This document shows, in pieces, positions 7,849-16,090 of a DNA stretch of 33,334 nt. The stretch covers positions 1 through 33,334 of the forward strand of contig CADCPZ010000002.1 in assembly GCA_902803475.1 (NCBI GenBank), read 5' to 3'. The first letter of the stretch is position 1. Every line of letters begins with the position of its first letter. The position numbers and the translations under genes are program-made. Origin of the DNA: an uncultured Prevotellaceae bacterium. GTDB lineage: Bacteria; Bacteroidota; Bacteroidia; Bacteroidales; Bacteroidaceae. The notes below the pieces were generated by a model that had not been told where the DNA came from, ran no database searches, and worked only from the letters and a program-made list of their open reading frames with translations.

Positions 7849-10137
7849 TTAGAATTCAAATCCGATATTCAGATACAGGTAGCACTTCTTGGTCTTGTTG
7901 CTGTATCCGATGGCACCACCAATGGGGCCGAACATTGAATTGTAATAGTAGGCAGCATCAACACCGAAGAGCTTTTTCTCCTTGAACAGTTCTTTCAGAC
8001 GGTCTGCATGCAGACCTCCTGCCACTTGGAACAAGACATAGTGCTTGTCGCCAATGCGCTGCTGAGCCTGCAGACGGGCAGCAACAAACTGGTCACCCAC
8101 ATATTCTACATTACCCACACCCGTGAAAGGCATCTGTTGTTCCAGGTAGTGCCCAAACCAGTCGCCACCAATGGCGTTTCCAAAGCCGGCAGGTACGATG
8201 CTACCGAAGAGCAAACGGCCATACACCATGGGCTGAAGGGTGAAGCGTTCGCCAAAGGTGAACGATGTACGCCAGTTGGCGCCCAGCTCACTCATACCTT
8301 TCTTGTCCTGCAACTTAGCAAAGTTGTCCGTCACATAGCTATAGGTTGCCATAAAGCGGCTGCCTCGTGTGGGGAAGTACCAGTTGTTTTCACTATTGTA
8401 AGTGAGCTGTGCACGATAAATGAAGTAATGGTCGTCGCGCAAATCAATACGGTCTGCCGCCTGTGCCTCTAAGGCGTTACGGAAATGATAGTAGTCCCAT
8501 CGCAACCCAATCTGCAGGTTGAAGTGGCGGATGTCGAAATTGATGGGGATGAAGTCTGCCAGCATCTCATTATAACGGACGTTGTAGTCGCGTTCACCAT
8601 CGTGATAAATATCAATATCGTTGCGATGGAAGACGAAATCTACCATCGGACGGGTGAAACTCCTGGGGTGCATCGTCAGCTCTGCACGAGCCATTGAGCG
8701 TTTACCTAATCTCACGGTAAAGTCGGCCTCCATCGGCATTGAAGCTTTCAAAGGGAAGGCCGCTCCGAGTTGCAAGGCTGCATATTCTTCCATATCATAA
8801 CGGAAACCAGCATAGAACTGTGCCGTCTTGCGATGTCCGGCAGTAAGGACGACGCGCACACCTTCGTTTTCTGCTGTGGTGGGGTCGTCGTCAGAAATCA
8901 ATTCACACTCGGCATTCTGGTAGAACAAATCCATACGCATGCTGGTGGTGAGCCGCTGCTCCATTTCGGCATCGATGCTGTCGATTTTCTGCAGATGGAA
9001 CTTCTGGCGCAGGAACCGTTCGTCCTGTGGTGTCATATTCTGAAAGGTAAAGCCCGCGACACGATGCTTTTCCGTCATCACCTCCGGACGCAGCGGATGG
9101 AGGATGGTAGGACGGAAAGAGTCGTCGATGCCGATACGTTGCTTCAATGCTATCAGCTCATCCCAGTGTTTCATCGCCTCTTCCTGTCCCCTGCGAATCA
9201 GCGTGTCGATGGCAACGGCAGAGAAACTGGCTGCACTATAGCCGGTGGTATTGACGCGGATAGGCACATCTGTGATGGCGAGGTTCTCGTCGTATTTGTT
9301 CTTACAGTTCACATCGACAATCTGACTCAGGATACTCATCGTACTACGCAAGTCGTCTGCAGTTTTCGGGTCTCCCTGAACGGTTACGCCAATAATGATA
9401 TCGGCACCCATCTCACGGGCAATGTCTGCAGGAAAGTTGTTGCGCAAGCCACCATCTACCAACACCATATCACCAATCCTCACTGGTGAGAACGCTGCGG
9501 GAATAGCCATTGAGGCACGCATGGCCTGCGGCAGATACCCACTGTGGAAGTCTAACTCTGAGTTGTCGATGATATTGGTTGCCACGCAGGCAAAAGGTAT
9601 CGGCAGGTCGCGTGAAAAGTCCAGCGAATCGGTATAGCCCGTACAGAGTTTCTGGAACAGCTCATAGAGGTTCTTGCCCTTGATAAGACCGCCGTCGTTC
9701 TTGTTTCGTTTCTTAAAGGTTACGCCGGTGGAAATAGCATAGGTGTAATGCTTCTTCAGGTCGGAGAGACTTTGCTGTGACAAATTCTCTTCATCGGAGA
9801 TGACGTAGCTCCAGTCTTGCACACGCACCATCGAGTCGAGCGCATTTGCATTGTATCCAATCGAATAGAGTCCACCGATGATACTACCCATCGATGTTCC
9901 GGTAATGATATCGATTGGAATGCCAGCCTGCTCAATCACTTTGAGGGCACCGATATGTGCCATACCTTTGGCACCACCGCCGCTTAGAACAACTGCAACG
10001 GTCTTACGCCCTTCTGGTTTCTGGATGGGTGTAGTGGTTGCCTTCTTGGTGATAGTGTTATCAGACGACAGTGTTTGGGCAGACAACAAACCTGTCAGCA
10101 GTGCACTAAAGAGCGCGAGTAAAGCTGTTCTCTTCAT
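7849..10137 (-). CDS. Patatin-like phospholipase with C-terminal outer-membrane barrel
   Basis: The protein (762 residues from the ATG at 10137) has a signal peptide ending near LLSAQ. A patatin domain follows: the oxyanion loop SGGGAKGMAHIG, the nucleophile elbow GTSMG, and the catalytic Asp in LVDGGLRNNFP. A POTRA-like segment (starting near VAGFTFQNMTPQDERFL) and a long beta-rich region resembling a 16-strand Omp85/BamA-type barrel, ending in an aromatic residue (NIGFEF), complete the protein. This is the layout of PlpD/FplA-type type Vd secreted lipases. It is expected to sit in the outer membrane and hydrolyse phospholipids. An upstream TTG at 10146 was not used because the ATG begins the signal peptide. 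It is the last gene of the dapB-lepB-WbqC direction, 22 bases after the WbqC gene. Confidence 0.88.
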   Translation of the reverse strand: MKRTALLALFSALLTGLLSAQTLSSDNTITKKATTTPIQKPEGRKTVAVVLSGGGAKGMAHIGALKVIEQAGIPIDIITGTSMGSIIGGLYSIGYNANALDSMVRVQDWSYVISDEENLSQQSLSDLKKHYTYAISTGVTFKKRNKNDGGLIKGKNLYELFQKLCTGYTDSLDFSRDLPIPFACVATNIIDNSELDFHSGYLPQAMRASMAIPAAFSPVRIGDMVLVDGGLRNNFPADIAREMGADIIIGVTVQGDPKTADDLRSTMSILSQIVDVNCKNKYDENLAITDVPIRVNTTGYSAASFSAVAIDTLIRRGQEEAMKHWDELIALKQRIGIDDSFRPTILHPLRPEVMTEKHRVAGFTFQNMTPQDERFLRQKFHLQKIDSIDAEMEQRLTTSMRMDLFYQNAECELISDDDPTTAENEGVRVVLTAGHRKTAQFYAGFRYDMEEYAALQLGAAFPLKASMPMEADFTVRLGKRSMARAELTMHPRSFTRPMVDFVFHRNDIDIYHDGERDYNVRYNEMLADFIPINFDIRHFNLQIGLRWDYYHFRNALEAQAADRIDLRDDHYFIYRAQLTYNSENNWYFPTRGSRFMATYSYVTDNFAKLQDKKGMSELGANWRTSFTFGERFTLQPMVYGRLLFGSIVPAGFGNAIGGDWFGHYLEQQMPFTGVGNVEYVGDQFVAARLQAQQRIGDKHYVLFQVAGGLHADRLKELFKEKKLFGVDAAYYYNSMFGPIGGAIGYSNKTKKCYLYLNIGFEF

Positions 10138-10159
10138 AATTTGCAATTTCTTGATGGCT

Positions 10160-10726
10160 TTATAAATATAGTATCGCTTCGTTTCCCATATTGAACAACA
10201 AGTCGAGAATGCTTAGGTTGGGGAGGAATCCATGTTTTTGCTGATAAACTTGGTAGTAGGGGGTGTTGAATGGAGAAATGCTCCCTTCCTTTGCGTGGAC
10301 TTGGGTGGGTATTTGTTGAGTTATGATGTTAGGTTGAATATCCAATAGTTCGCACATCTTATGTATGATGGCGAGGTTGAAGTCGAAAAGAAGCTCCCAT
10401 TTCTCTGTGAAAAACGGACGGATATCATCGGCATAATAGTCGAAGAAAGGACTCTCGCCGTAGGCCGACATGAGTGCATTCCAATGTTCCGTACGCCATT
10501 TTCCGTGATCCGAAATCAAGATGTTCTTGGTTTGGGAAACAGGTGATGTGTGGTGTACAATAGGTACGGAGAGTGCTTGCACACCACTGGTTGTAGCAAT
10601 ATAACAGCGATTGCGGATGGTTTGTTTCTGCCAGCGTTCGTTACCGTCTAAATACACACATTCAGACCGATATAGTTGTTGATACCACTGTATCGGTCCG
10701 AAATAGGTTGTGTGCAAAATATCCAT
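10160..10726 (-). CDS. WbqC-like family protein
   Basis: The 188-residue protein begins MDILHTTYFGPIQWYQQL and contains the family pattern around WQKQTIRNRCYI, the LSVPIVH strand and the segment KWRTEHWNALMSAYGESPFFDYY. WbqC-like proteins occur beside glycan genes in some bacteria and their reaction is not established; in Bacteroidales they are commonly encoded next to signal peptidase genes. It is cytosolic, with no signal peptide or membrane segment. The gene lies 41 bases after lepB and 22 before the patatin gene, so it is probably transcribed with both. Confidence 0.8.
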   Translation of the reverse strand: MDILHTTYFGPIQWYQQLYRSECVYLDGNERWQKQTIRNRCYIATTSGVQALSVPIVHHTSPVSQTKNILISDHGKWRTEHWNALMSAYGESPFFDYYADDIRPFFTEKWELLFDFNLAIIHKMCELLDIQPNIITQQIPTQVHAKEGSISPFNTPYYQVYQQKHGFLPNLSILDLLFNMGNEAILYL

Positions 10727-10767
10727 ATCTGAAATATTGCAATCCTTCCTTCAGAAGGGATTGCTCC

Positions 10768-12222
10768 TTATTTTATATTATCCACCCACTTGAACAGGCG
10801 GTTCCATCGGATGCCGCTAAAGCCGTTGTGGTCCGGATCAGACGACCACCAGATGAATAGCGGTTTACCGACAATGTGGTCTTCAGGAACAAATCCCCAG
10901 TAACGGGAGTCTGCAGAATTATGCCGGTTGTCGCCCATCATCCAATAGTAATCGAGCTTGAAGGTATAACTGTCGGCCTGTTTTCCGTTGATGTATATCT
11001 TTCCGTCCTTTACTTGCAGGTCGTTTCCTTCGTAGTTGCGGATGCACCGTTCGTAGATCGGCAGACTCTTCATATCCAGTTTTACCTTGCAGCCCTTCTT
11101 TGGAATCCAGATGGGACCGTAGTTATCTCGTGTCCAACCGGTAAAGTAATTACGCGGATAGACTTCTCCTACGTTGGCTTCAGTATTCAGCGTTACACTC
11201 TCAACAAGATCCTTACGGGCTTTCAATCCTGCAACAGCACGATTTGTCAACGGCATGTAACCATATTTGTTCAGACTGGCGATATCTTCCATCGTGATAC
11301 CGAGGTCGTCCATCAGTTCCGACGGGAGGTTATTGCCGCGTTTCAATGTTACAAAATAGGTATATTGCACATTGTCGGGTTCTTTGTTGGCTTTGCCGTT
11401 CAAATAAACAATGCGGTTTTTAATCTGAAGTGTATCACCAGGCAGTCCCACGCATCGCTTCACGTAGTTTTCGCGACGGTCTGTAGGACGGGTGGCAATG
11501 TCACCATAATCATCGACACTCTGCTCCAGTGCTTTCTTTCCTGCTGCATAGAGTTTATCGAAGAAGGTACGCTGCTGCATGGGATTCATCGCGTCAGGAT
11601 TAATCTCTGGTCCCAACAGCCCCTTGTTATAGGAATCCCATCCTAACGAATAGACAATATCATAATAATAGGTCTCATACTGCGGTTTCGTACAGATGGT
11701 GTCGCCTGCTGGATAGTTGAATACAACGATGTCGTTCAATTCCACGTTTCCGAATCCTTTCACCCGCCGGTAGTCCCAATGTGGCCATTCGATATAACTG
11801 TTGCACTCGAAGACCGGCAGTGTGTGCTGCGTCAGCGGCATTGTCAGCGGCGTCTGTGGAATACGTGGCCCATAGCTCACCTTAGATACAAACAGATAGT
11901 CACCTGTCAATAGTGATTTCTCTAATGAACTCGATGGAATCACAAAATTCTGGAAGAAAAACAGGTTGATGAAATAAACAGCTACGAGGGCAAACACCAA
12001 AGCGTCCACCCACGACATGATGAACCGTACGGGACCTTCAGAATCTTTCCACCATTGCCAACGAATTTTCTTCGTAATATACACATCATATATAAATGGT
12101 ACAACCAGCAGTCCCCACCAACTCTTTACCCACAGCAGGAACAACAGGTACAACACCAATACAATGATAAACTTCGTCCATTGTTTCTTCGGATTCAGTT
12201 TTGCTCTTTCTTTATCAATCAT
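10768..12222 (-). CDS. lepB: Signal peptidase I (LepB), long Bacteroidota form
   Basis: LepB cleaves signal peptides from exported proteins at the outer face of the inner membrane. Two hydrophobic stretches, about 18-48 and 71-91, precede the catalytic motif IPSSSLEKSLLTGDYLFVSK, where S99 is the nucleophile. The general base is K255 in ENYVKRCVGLPGD. The C-terminal box reads GDNRHNSADSRYWGFV. About 120 residues separate the Ser and Lys boxes, far more than in E. coli, which is usual in this group. The motif has Leu where many enzymes have Met (PSSSL for PSxSM). Length is 484 residues. The gene starts five bases after dapB, so the two are certainly in one operon; the dapB-lepB-WbqC order is familiar from Bacteroidales. 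Confidence 0.95.
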   Translation of the reverse strand: MIDKERAKLNPKKQWTKFIIVLVLYLLFLLWVKSWWGLLVVPFIYDVYITKKIRWQWWKDSEGPVRFIMSWVDALVFALVAVYFINLFFFQNFVIPSSSLEKSLLTGDYLFVSKVSYGPRIPQTPLTMPLTQHTLPVFECNSYIEWPHWDYRRVKGFGNVELNDIVVFNYPAGDTICTKPQYETYYYDIVYSLGWDSYNKGLLGPEINPDAMNPMQQRTFFDKLYAAGKKALEQSVDDYGDIATRPTDRRENYVKRCVGLPGDTLQIKNRIVYLNGKANKEPDNVQYTYFVTLKRGNNLPSELMDDLGITMEDIASLNKYGYMPLTNRAVAGLKARKDLVESVTLNTEANVGEVYPRNYFTGWTRDNYGPIWIPKKGCKVKLDMKSLPIYERCIRNYEGNDLQVKDGKIYINGKQADSYTFKLDYYWMMGDNRHNSADSRYWGFVPEDHIVGKPLFIWWSSDPDHNGFSGIRWNRLFKWVDNIK

Positions 12223-12227
12223 ATTCC

Positions 12228-12944
12228 TTAAAACTTAAACATGTCAGAAATTGTCAGCAGTCCGTTGTGTTCTGCTGTAAACTCAGCAGCCAGTACAGCA
12301 CCGAGCGCAAAACCCTTACGGGAGTGAGCATCATGGGTAATCGTAATCAGGTCAGCATCAGAGTCATAACGGATGGTATGGATGCCTGGCACCTCGCCAC
12401 GACGGATATGGTCGATGCGGAGAAACTTAGCATCGGTGGTATCTTCTGCCCAGGCCTCCTTGCGATCGATGTTCTTTACGATTTCATCTGCCAATGTGAT
12501 AGCTGTACCGCTTGGGTGGTCAAGTTTATGGACGTGATGGGTTTCTTCCATCTCCACATCATATTGTGGGAACTGGTTCATAATTTTTGCCAGATAACGG
12601 TTCACCGCTGAGAAGATAGCCACACCGATAGAGAAGTTGCTTGCCCAGAATAAAGTCTGTCCGCCTTGCGTACACATACGCTTCACATCGTCGCCGTGCT
12701 CCTTCATCCAGCCGGTACTTCCCGAAACAACCTTCACACCCTGCTCCCATGCTTTCAGATAGTTGCCGTATGCAGCTTGCGGGGCAGTAAATTCGATAGC
12801 GACATCTGCCGATGCAAAGGCATCAGAATAGAAATCCTCCTGATTGTCGATATCGATGATACTCACAATTTCATGACCACGGCCGAGGGCAATCTGCTCA
12901 ATCATCTTACCCATCTTTCCGTAGCCTATTAAAGCTATTTTCAT
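12228..12944 (-). CDS. dapB: 4-hydroxy-tetrahydrodipicolinate reductase (DapB)
   Basis: DapB reduces the product of DapA to tetrahydrodipicolinate in lysine and diaminopimelate synthesis, feeding peptidoglycan. The 238-residue protein has the nucleotide-binding loop GYGKMGKM near residues 7-14, the substrate and catalytic motif EETHHVHKLDHPSGTA (about 133-148), and a typical EFTAP strand. The ATG at 12944 is used. Two well-spaced promoter-like elements lie upstream, and lepB follows after five bases. The enzyme is cytosolic. No frameshift or missing catalytic residue was seen. Confidence 0.95.
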   Translation of the reverse strand: MKIALIGYGKMGKMIEQIALGRGHEIVSIIDIDNQEDFYSDAFASADVAIEFTAPQAAYGNYLKAWEQGVKVVSGSTGWMKEHGDDVKRMCTQGGQTLFWASNFSIGVAIFSAVNRYLAKIMNQFPQYDVEMEETHHVHKLDHPSGTAITLADEIVKNIDRKEAWAEDTTDAKFLRIDHIRRGEVPGIHTIRYDSDADLITITHDAHSRKGFALGAVLAAEFTAEHNGLLTISDMFKF

Positions 12945-12967
12945 ATCTAATTCGAATTAATTGGGGG

Positions 12968-12998
12968 CAAAGTTAGTGCAAATCGAATGAAAAACAAA
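12968..12998 (-). promoter_or_regulatory. Proximal dapB promoter
   Basis: Read on the minus strand, TTTG (12998 to 12995) is followed after exactly 19 bases by TAACTTTG (12975 to 12968), then C. Both elements and the spacing fit the Bacteroidota consensus TTTG-N19-21-TAnnTTTG. The start point would be near 12964, about 20 bases before the dapB ATG. The -33 element overlaps a 20-base palindrome. Confidence 0.7.
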
Positions 12999-13015
12999 AT
13001 AAACGCGTTTATTTT
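12996..13015. promoter_or_regulatory. Perfect 20-base palindrome, possible operator
   Basis: The ten bases AAAATAAACG at 12996-13005 are followed directly by their exact reverse complement, giving a perfect 20-base palindrome centred on CGCG. It overlaps the -33 element of the proximal dapB promoter, where a dimeric regulator could block polymerase. A smaller inverted repeat, GCAAC-TT-GTTGC, lies at 13042-13053. The symmetry is seen directly; a regulatory role is inferred. Confidence 0.5.
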
Positions 13016-13052
13016 TTTCTTCCGAAACGTATCCAACTTTCGCAACTTGTTG

Positions 13053-13085
13053 CAAAGGTACGCCATATCGTATTAAAGAAACAAA
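13053..13085 (-). promoter_or_regulatory. Distal dapB promoter candidate
   Basis: On the minus strand TTTG (13085 to 13082) is followed after 21 bases by TACCTTTG (13060 to 13053), matching the Bacteroidota consensus in both elements and spacing. Transcription would start near 13049, giving a leader of about 105 bases that crosses the 20-base palindrome and the proximal promoter. Confidence 0.6.
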
Positions 13086-13125
13086 AAAACACATCTGTAA
13101 CAAGTAATGTATAATAAACTTTTTA

Positions 13126-13133
13126 TACCTTTG
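13126..13133 (+). promoter_or_regulatory. Promoter -7 element for the HAD-ribF-CPBP genes
   Basis: TACCTTTG followed by CA matches the Bacteroidota -7 consensus. The start point would be near 13137, about 38 bases before the HAD start codon. No perfect -33 TTTG is found at the right distance. It diverges from the dapB promoters. Confidence 0.6.
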
Positions 13134-13174
13134 CAGACTCAGTCGAAGTTGTATATGTATTATAAGAAGGAGCA

Positions 13175-13783
13175 ATGAGGATTCCACCACATATCAAGAA
13201 TATAGTTTTCGACCTGGGCGGTGTGCTCTGTGGATTAGATGCAGAACGCTGCATACACGCATTCCATCAGATTGGAGCCGAAGAGGTGGCGGTGTATGTT
13301 GAGGAACACCGCGTGGAGGACTTGTTCCTGCAATCGGAGCTGGGAGTCATTACCACCGAGGAGTTCTGCGAGGAGGTGCGACGCATCACCCAACGTCCGT
13401 TAGACGATGAACAAATCGTATGGGCTTGGAACGAACTGCTCACGGGCATCACCGATGAACGTTGTCAGGCGGTTATGGCATTGTCGAAAGAGTATCGGTT
13501 GTTTGTATTGAGCAACACCAACGACATGCATTGGAAGAAATGGGAAAGAGAGGCAACAGAACCGAACTTCAATAACGTTTTTGAACAAAGCTTTCTTTCT
13601 TATGAACTGCACTTGGCTAAGCCGCAACGTGAAATATTTGAGGCTGTATTACAGCGAGCTGATATAAAGGCAGGTGAGACATTGTTCATCGACGATAGTC
13701 TTAAGAACTGTGAGGCAGCACAGCTGCTGGGCATCCATACATATCATAATCAACAGATAAACGATTGGTTAACATTATTATGA
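13175..13783 (+). CDS. HAD-superfamily hydrolase (subfamily IA)
   Basis: HAD hydrolases are mostly phosphatases of small phosphorylated metabolites. The 202-residue protein has motif I as VFDLGGVL (about residues 10-17). The second Asp of the classical DxD is replaced by Gly (DLG), as in a known subset of these proteins. Motif II is FVLSNTND, motif III the Lys in LAKPQREIFE, and motif IV FIDDSLKNCEAA. An alpha-helical cap of subfamily IA type lies between motifs I and II. AAGGAG sits just two bases before the ATG at 13175. The stop overlaps the ribF start as ATGA, so the two are translationally coupled. A phosphatase acting on a flavin-pathway phosphate is possible but is only an inference from position. 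Confidence 0.85.
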   Translation: MRIPPHIKNIVFDLGGVLCGLDAERCIHAFHQIGAEEVAVYVEEHRVEDLFLQSELGVITTEEFCEEVRRITQRPLDDEQIVWAWNELLTGITDERCQAVMALSKEYRLFVLSNTNDMHWKKWEREATEPNFNNVFEQSFLSYELHLAKPQREIFEAVLQRADIKAGETLFIDDSLKNCEAAQLLGIHTYHNQQINDWLTLL

Positions 13784-14682
13784 CAAAGAATCCGCAAGTA
13801 GCAACCATTGGTTTTTTCGATGGGGTACATCGAGGGCACCGTTATCTGATAGACCAGATGATAACGGTGGCAAAGGAGGCTGGTATGGAGTCAACGATCA
13901 TTACCTTCGACCGTCATCCGCGACAGGTGATACATAGCGACTACTTGCCACAGATGCTTTCTACCTTCGAGGAAAAGAAAGCACTCTTAGAGAAGACGTC
14001 AGCCGACCACATCGAGGTCCTATCGTTTGATGAACAACTGGCAACATTGTCTGCTCACGACTTTATGAAACAGGTGCTACATGAACATTTCAATGTTTGC
14101 AAACTGGTCATAGGCTACGATAACCGCTTCGGTCATAACCGTTCAGAGGGATTCGAAGACTATGTGCGCTATGGACAGGAATTGGGTATAGAAGTGATTC
14201 AGGCGATGCCGTTCTGTGAACCTAACAAGGAAGCTATCAGCTCATCCTATATCCGTGCATGTTTGCTCGTAGGAAACGTATGGGGTGCTAACGAGGCGCT
14301 GGGTTATGCCTATTCGCTGACAGGACGCGTGACTGACGGATTCCACGAAGGACGGAAAATCGGATTCCCTACAGCTAACCTCAACACCGATGGAATCGGT
14401 AAATTAGTACCAGCTCCAGGCGTTTATGCTGTACACGTACAATTGGAAAACGAACAGCATCTTCGTTTAGCAATGATGAATATTGGTACGCGGCCAACCT
14501 TTGACGGACACTCGCAAACGCTCGAAGTACATATTTTTGATTTCAATGGCGATATTTACGGACAGCAGCTGCGCGTTGTCTTTGACCGTAGAATCCGCAA
14601 TGAAATGAAGTTCTCTTCGCCCCAGGAACTCGCCAGGCAATTAGAAAAAGACAAAGGAGAAGTAAAAAGAATATATGCGTAA
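13780..14682 (+). CDS. ribF: Bifunctional riboflavin kinase / FAD synthetase (RibF)
   Basis: RibF converts riboflavin to FMN and then FAD. The 300-residue protein has the adenylyltransferase motif GFFDGVHRGH at 11-20, the YDNRFGHNR segment, and SSSYIR typical of the FAD synthetase half. The C-terminal riboflavin kinase domain carries GRKIGFPTANL and the metal and substrate region MMNIGTRPTF. The ATG at 13780 was chosen because it overlaps the HAD stop by four bases (ATGA); an upstream TTG at 13765 lies within the HAD gene and has no merit. The gene overlaps the next one by eight bases. Confidence 0.94.
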   Translation: MTKNPQVATIGFFDGVHRGHRYLIDQMITVAKEAGMESTIITFDRHPRQVIHSDYLPQMLSTFEEKKALLEKTSADHIEVLSFDEQLATLSAHDFMKQVLHEHFNVCKLVIGYDNRFGHNRSEGFEDYVRYGQELGIEVIQAMPFCEPNKEAISSSYIRACLLVGNVWGANEALGYAYSLTGRVTDGFHEGRKIGFPTANLNTDGIGKLVPAPGVYAVHVQLENEQHLRLAMMNIGTRPTFDGHSQTLEVHIFDFNGDIYGQQLRVVFDRRIRNEMKFSSPQELARQLEKDKGEVKRIYA

Positions 14683-15484
14683 GTCAATCCTTTATTTATT
14701 TTGTTTTCTCGCTATTCAGCTTGTTGTAAGTTGGATCGTATGGATTATTTGGATGATGGCTGATGGGATGACATTCTCGGAAGCAACAAAACCATTTGTA
14801 GATGGAAACTTTTCTCCCGATGCCCTCATGATAATTGTGGCAAGTGGTGCTTTTAGTTTCGTCACCATATTGGTATTCACGCTCACCAAATGGGCACCCG
14901 TATCAAGGAATTATCTGCAGACACGTCCTTGGGGAGTCTTCTTCTGGTGCGTAATCCTCAGTTTTGGTACCATCATCCCATCTGTGTGGTTGCAGGAAAA
15001 GATGCCGGAACTGCCTAACTGGATGCAAAGCTCTTTCGATGGACTGCTGTCGCATCCCGTAGGTTATCTCTTCGTGGGTATCTTTGCGCCATTGGCTGAG
15101 GAAGTAGTCTTTCGTGGTGCTATCCTGCGTGCGTTGCTGAACCGATTCAATATTCATTGGGTGGCAATAGCTATTTCTGCATTGTTCTTTGCCCTCGCTC
15201 ACGGAAACCCAGTACAGATGCCCCATGCTTTTCTGGTTGGTCTGCTGTTGGGATGGATTTTCTATCGTACGGGTAGTATTCTACCTTGTGTGGCACTTCA
15301 CTGGACGAACAACACGGTTGCATACGTTTTATACAACCTTTATCCAGCAGTAAGCAATATGAAACTCGTTGACATATTCAAAGGGAGCGAACTGCATGTC
15401 TATCTGGCACTGCTGTTCTCATTGTTCCTGTTGGGGCCGGCTCTGTTCCAGCTTCACATGCGTATGAAACCTGCTGATAGATAA
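14675..15484 (+). CDS. CPBP family intramembrane metalloprotease
   Basis: The 269-residue polytopic membrane protein has about seven hydrophobic segments. CPBP motif 1 is EEVVFR at 142-147, motif 2 is FFALAH with H176, and motif 3 is ALHWTNN with H209 and Asn 212-213. These are the expected metal ligands and catalytic residues. The motifs are closer to consensus than in the CPBP protein at 2671-3306, and the two differ in length and are not recent duplicates by eye. The ATG at 14675 overlaps the ribF stop by eight bases, so the genes are coupled, and a strong terminator follows. The substrate is unknown. Confidence 0.88.
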   Translation: MRKSILYLFCFLAIQLVVSWIVWIIWMMADGMTFSEATKPFVDGNFSPDALMIIVASGAFSFVTILVFTLTKWAPVSRNYLQTRPWGVFFWCVILSFGTIIPSVWLQEKMPELPNWMQSSFDGLLSHPVGYLFVGIFAPLAEEVVFRGAILRALLNRFNIHWVAIAISALFFALAHGNPVQMPHAFLVGLLLGWIFYRTGSILPCVALHWTNNTVAYVLYNLYPAVSNMKLVDIFKGSELHVYLALLFSLFLLGPALFQLHMRMKPADR

Positions 15485-15489
15485 AAACA

Positions 15490-15522
15490 AAAACCGATAC
15501 TCTTTCACAGGGTATCGGTTTT
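15490..15522 (+). terminator. Rho-independent terminator after the HAD-ribF-CPBP genes
   Basis: AAAACCGATAC (15490-15500) pairs exactly with GTATCGGTTTT (15512-15522) around an 11-base loop and runs into TTTTCTTATC. It begins six bases after the CPBP stop codon. A weaker AT-rich hairpin, GAAACT-TCAC-AGTTTC, follows at 15560-15575 with a TTTGTTTT tail and may be a backup. Confidence 0.85.
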
Positions 15523-15619
15523 CTTATCATTTATATGTTATGAAAAATTTGAGAGAATCGAAACTTCACAGTTTCTTTGTTTTACTAAACATGATTATTT
15601 ATAGAGAAAGCATAGAAAA

Positions 15620-16090
15620 TTATTCTGTTGGAGTCTGCGTGGTTGCTGCCGCCTGACTAACATCGAGTTTCACCGTGTCGGTTTGTGCAACAGATTTGCC
15701 GTTATGAGGAATATTGTAATTGGAGGCATTTACGGTTTGTACCTGTTCCTTCTCCTCAAAAGCCACTTGCATTGCATTTCCTAATGTCAGGATGATTGCT
15801 ACAACCGCTGCGGCGCGGAACAGCGGCATCAGTCGCTCACGGATGCTAACCACCCGTGCTTTCTTCTTTTCGCTTTCACCAACCATCGCCAGCATCTGCT
15901 CATCGAAGTCCGCACCCAGTACATCTGTTTTTTTCGCCGTTTGCTCATAACAGAACAGATCGCGATAGGGTAGCAAGGAGGCGGGTACATCCTTCTGTGA
16001 GAAGAACATACGAAGGATTTCCTCTTCCTCAAGGGAAGTTTCGCAAATCCAATAGCGCTCCAAGAGCTGTTCGATGTACTTATAATCCAT
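15620..16090 (-). CDS. Putative anti-sigma factor (single-pass membrane protein)
   Basis: The 156-residue protein has a charged N-terminal cytoplasmic region of about 85 residues (MDYKYIEQLLERYWICETSLEEEE), one membrane segment at about 89-107, and a short periplasmic tail rich in Thr, Gln and Ala. This is the layout of small Bacteroidota anti-sigma factors. Its start lies 11 bases inside the upstream ECF sigma gene, which strongly suggests that the two work as a pair. It has no zinc motif and no FecR domain. The role is inferred from layout and position because its sequence is not one I recognise on its own. No downstream target gene or TonB receptor follows. Confidence 0.65.
   Translation of the reverse strand: MDYKYIEQLLERYWICETSLEEEEILRMFFSQKDVPASLLPYRDLFCYEQTAKKTDVLGADFDEQMLAMVGESEKKKARVVSIRERLMPLFRAAAVVAIILTLGNAMQVAFEEKEQVQTVNASNYNIPHNGKSVAQTDTVKLDVSQAAATTQTPTE

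Noticed and set aside
8770..9489. Plus-strand open frame of 239 codons opposite the patatin gene
   Set aside because: It is a shadow of a well-recognised gene in another frame, with no family motif and atypical composition.
10876..11646. Plus-strand open frame of 256 codons opposite lepB
   Set aside because: It is a shadow of lepB; no recognisable domain.
15560..15584. Main terminator for the sigma/anti-sigma genes
   Set aside because: The hairpin is short and AT-rich and its T-run is on the plus strand, so at best it backs up the plus-strand terminator at 15490.
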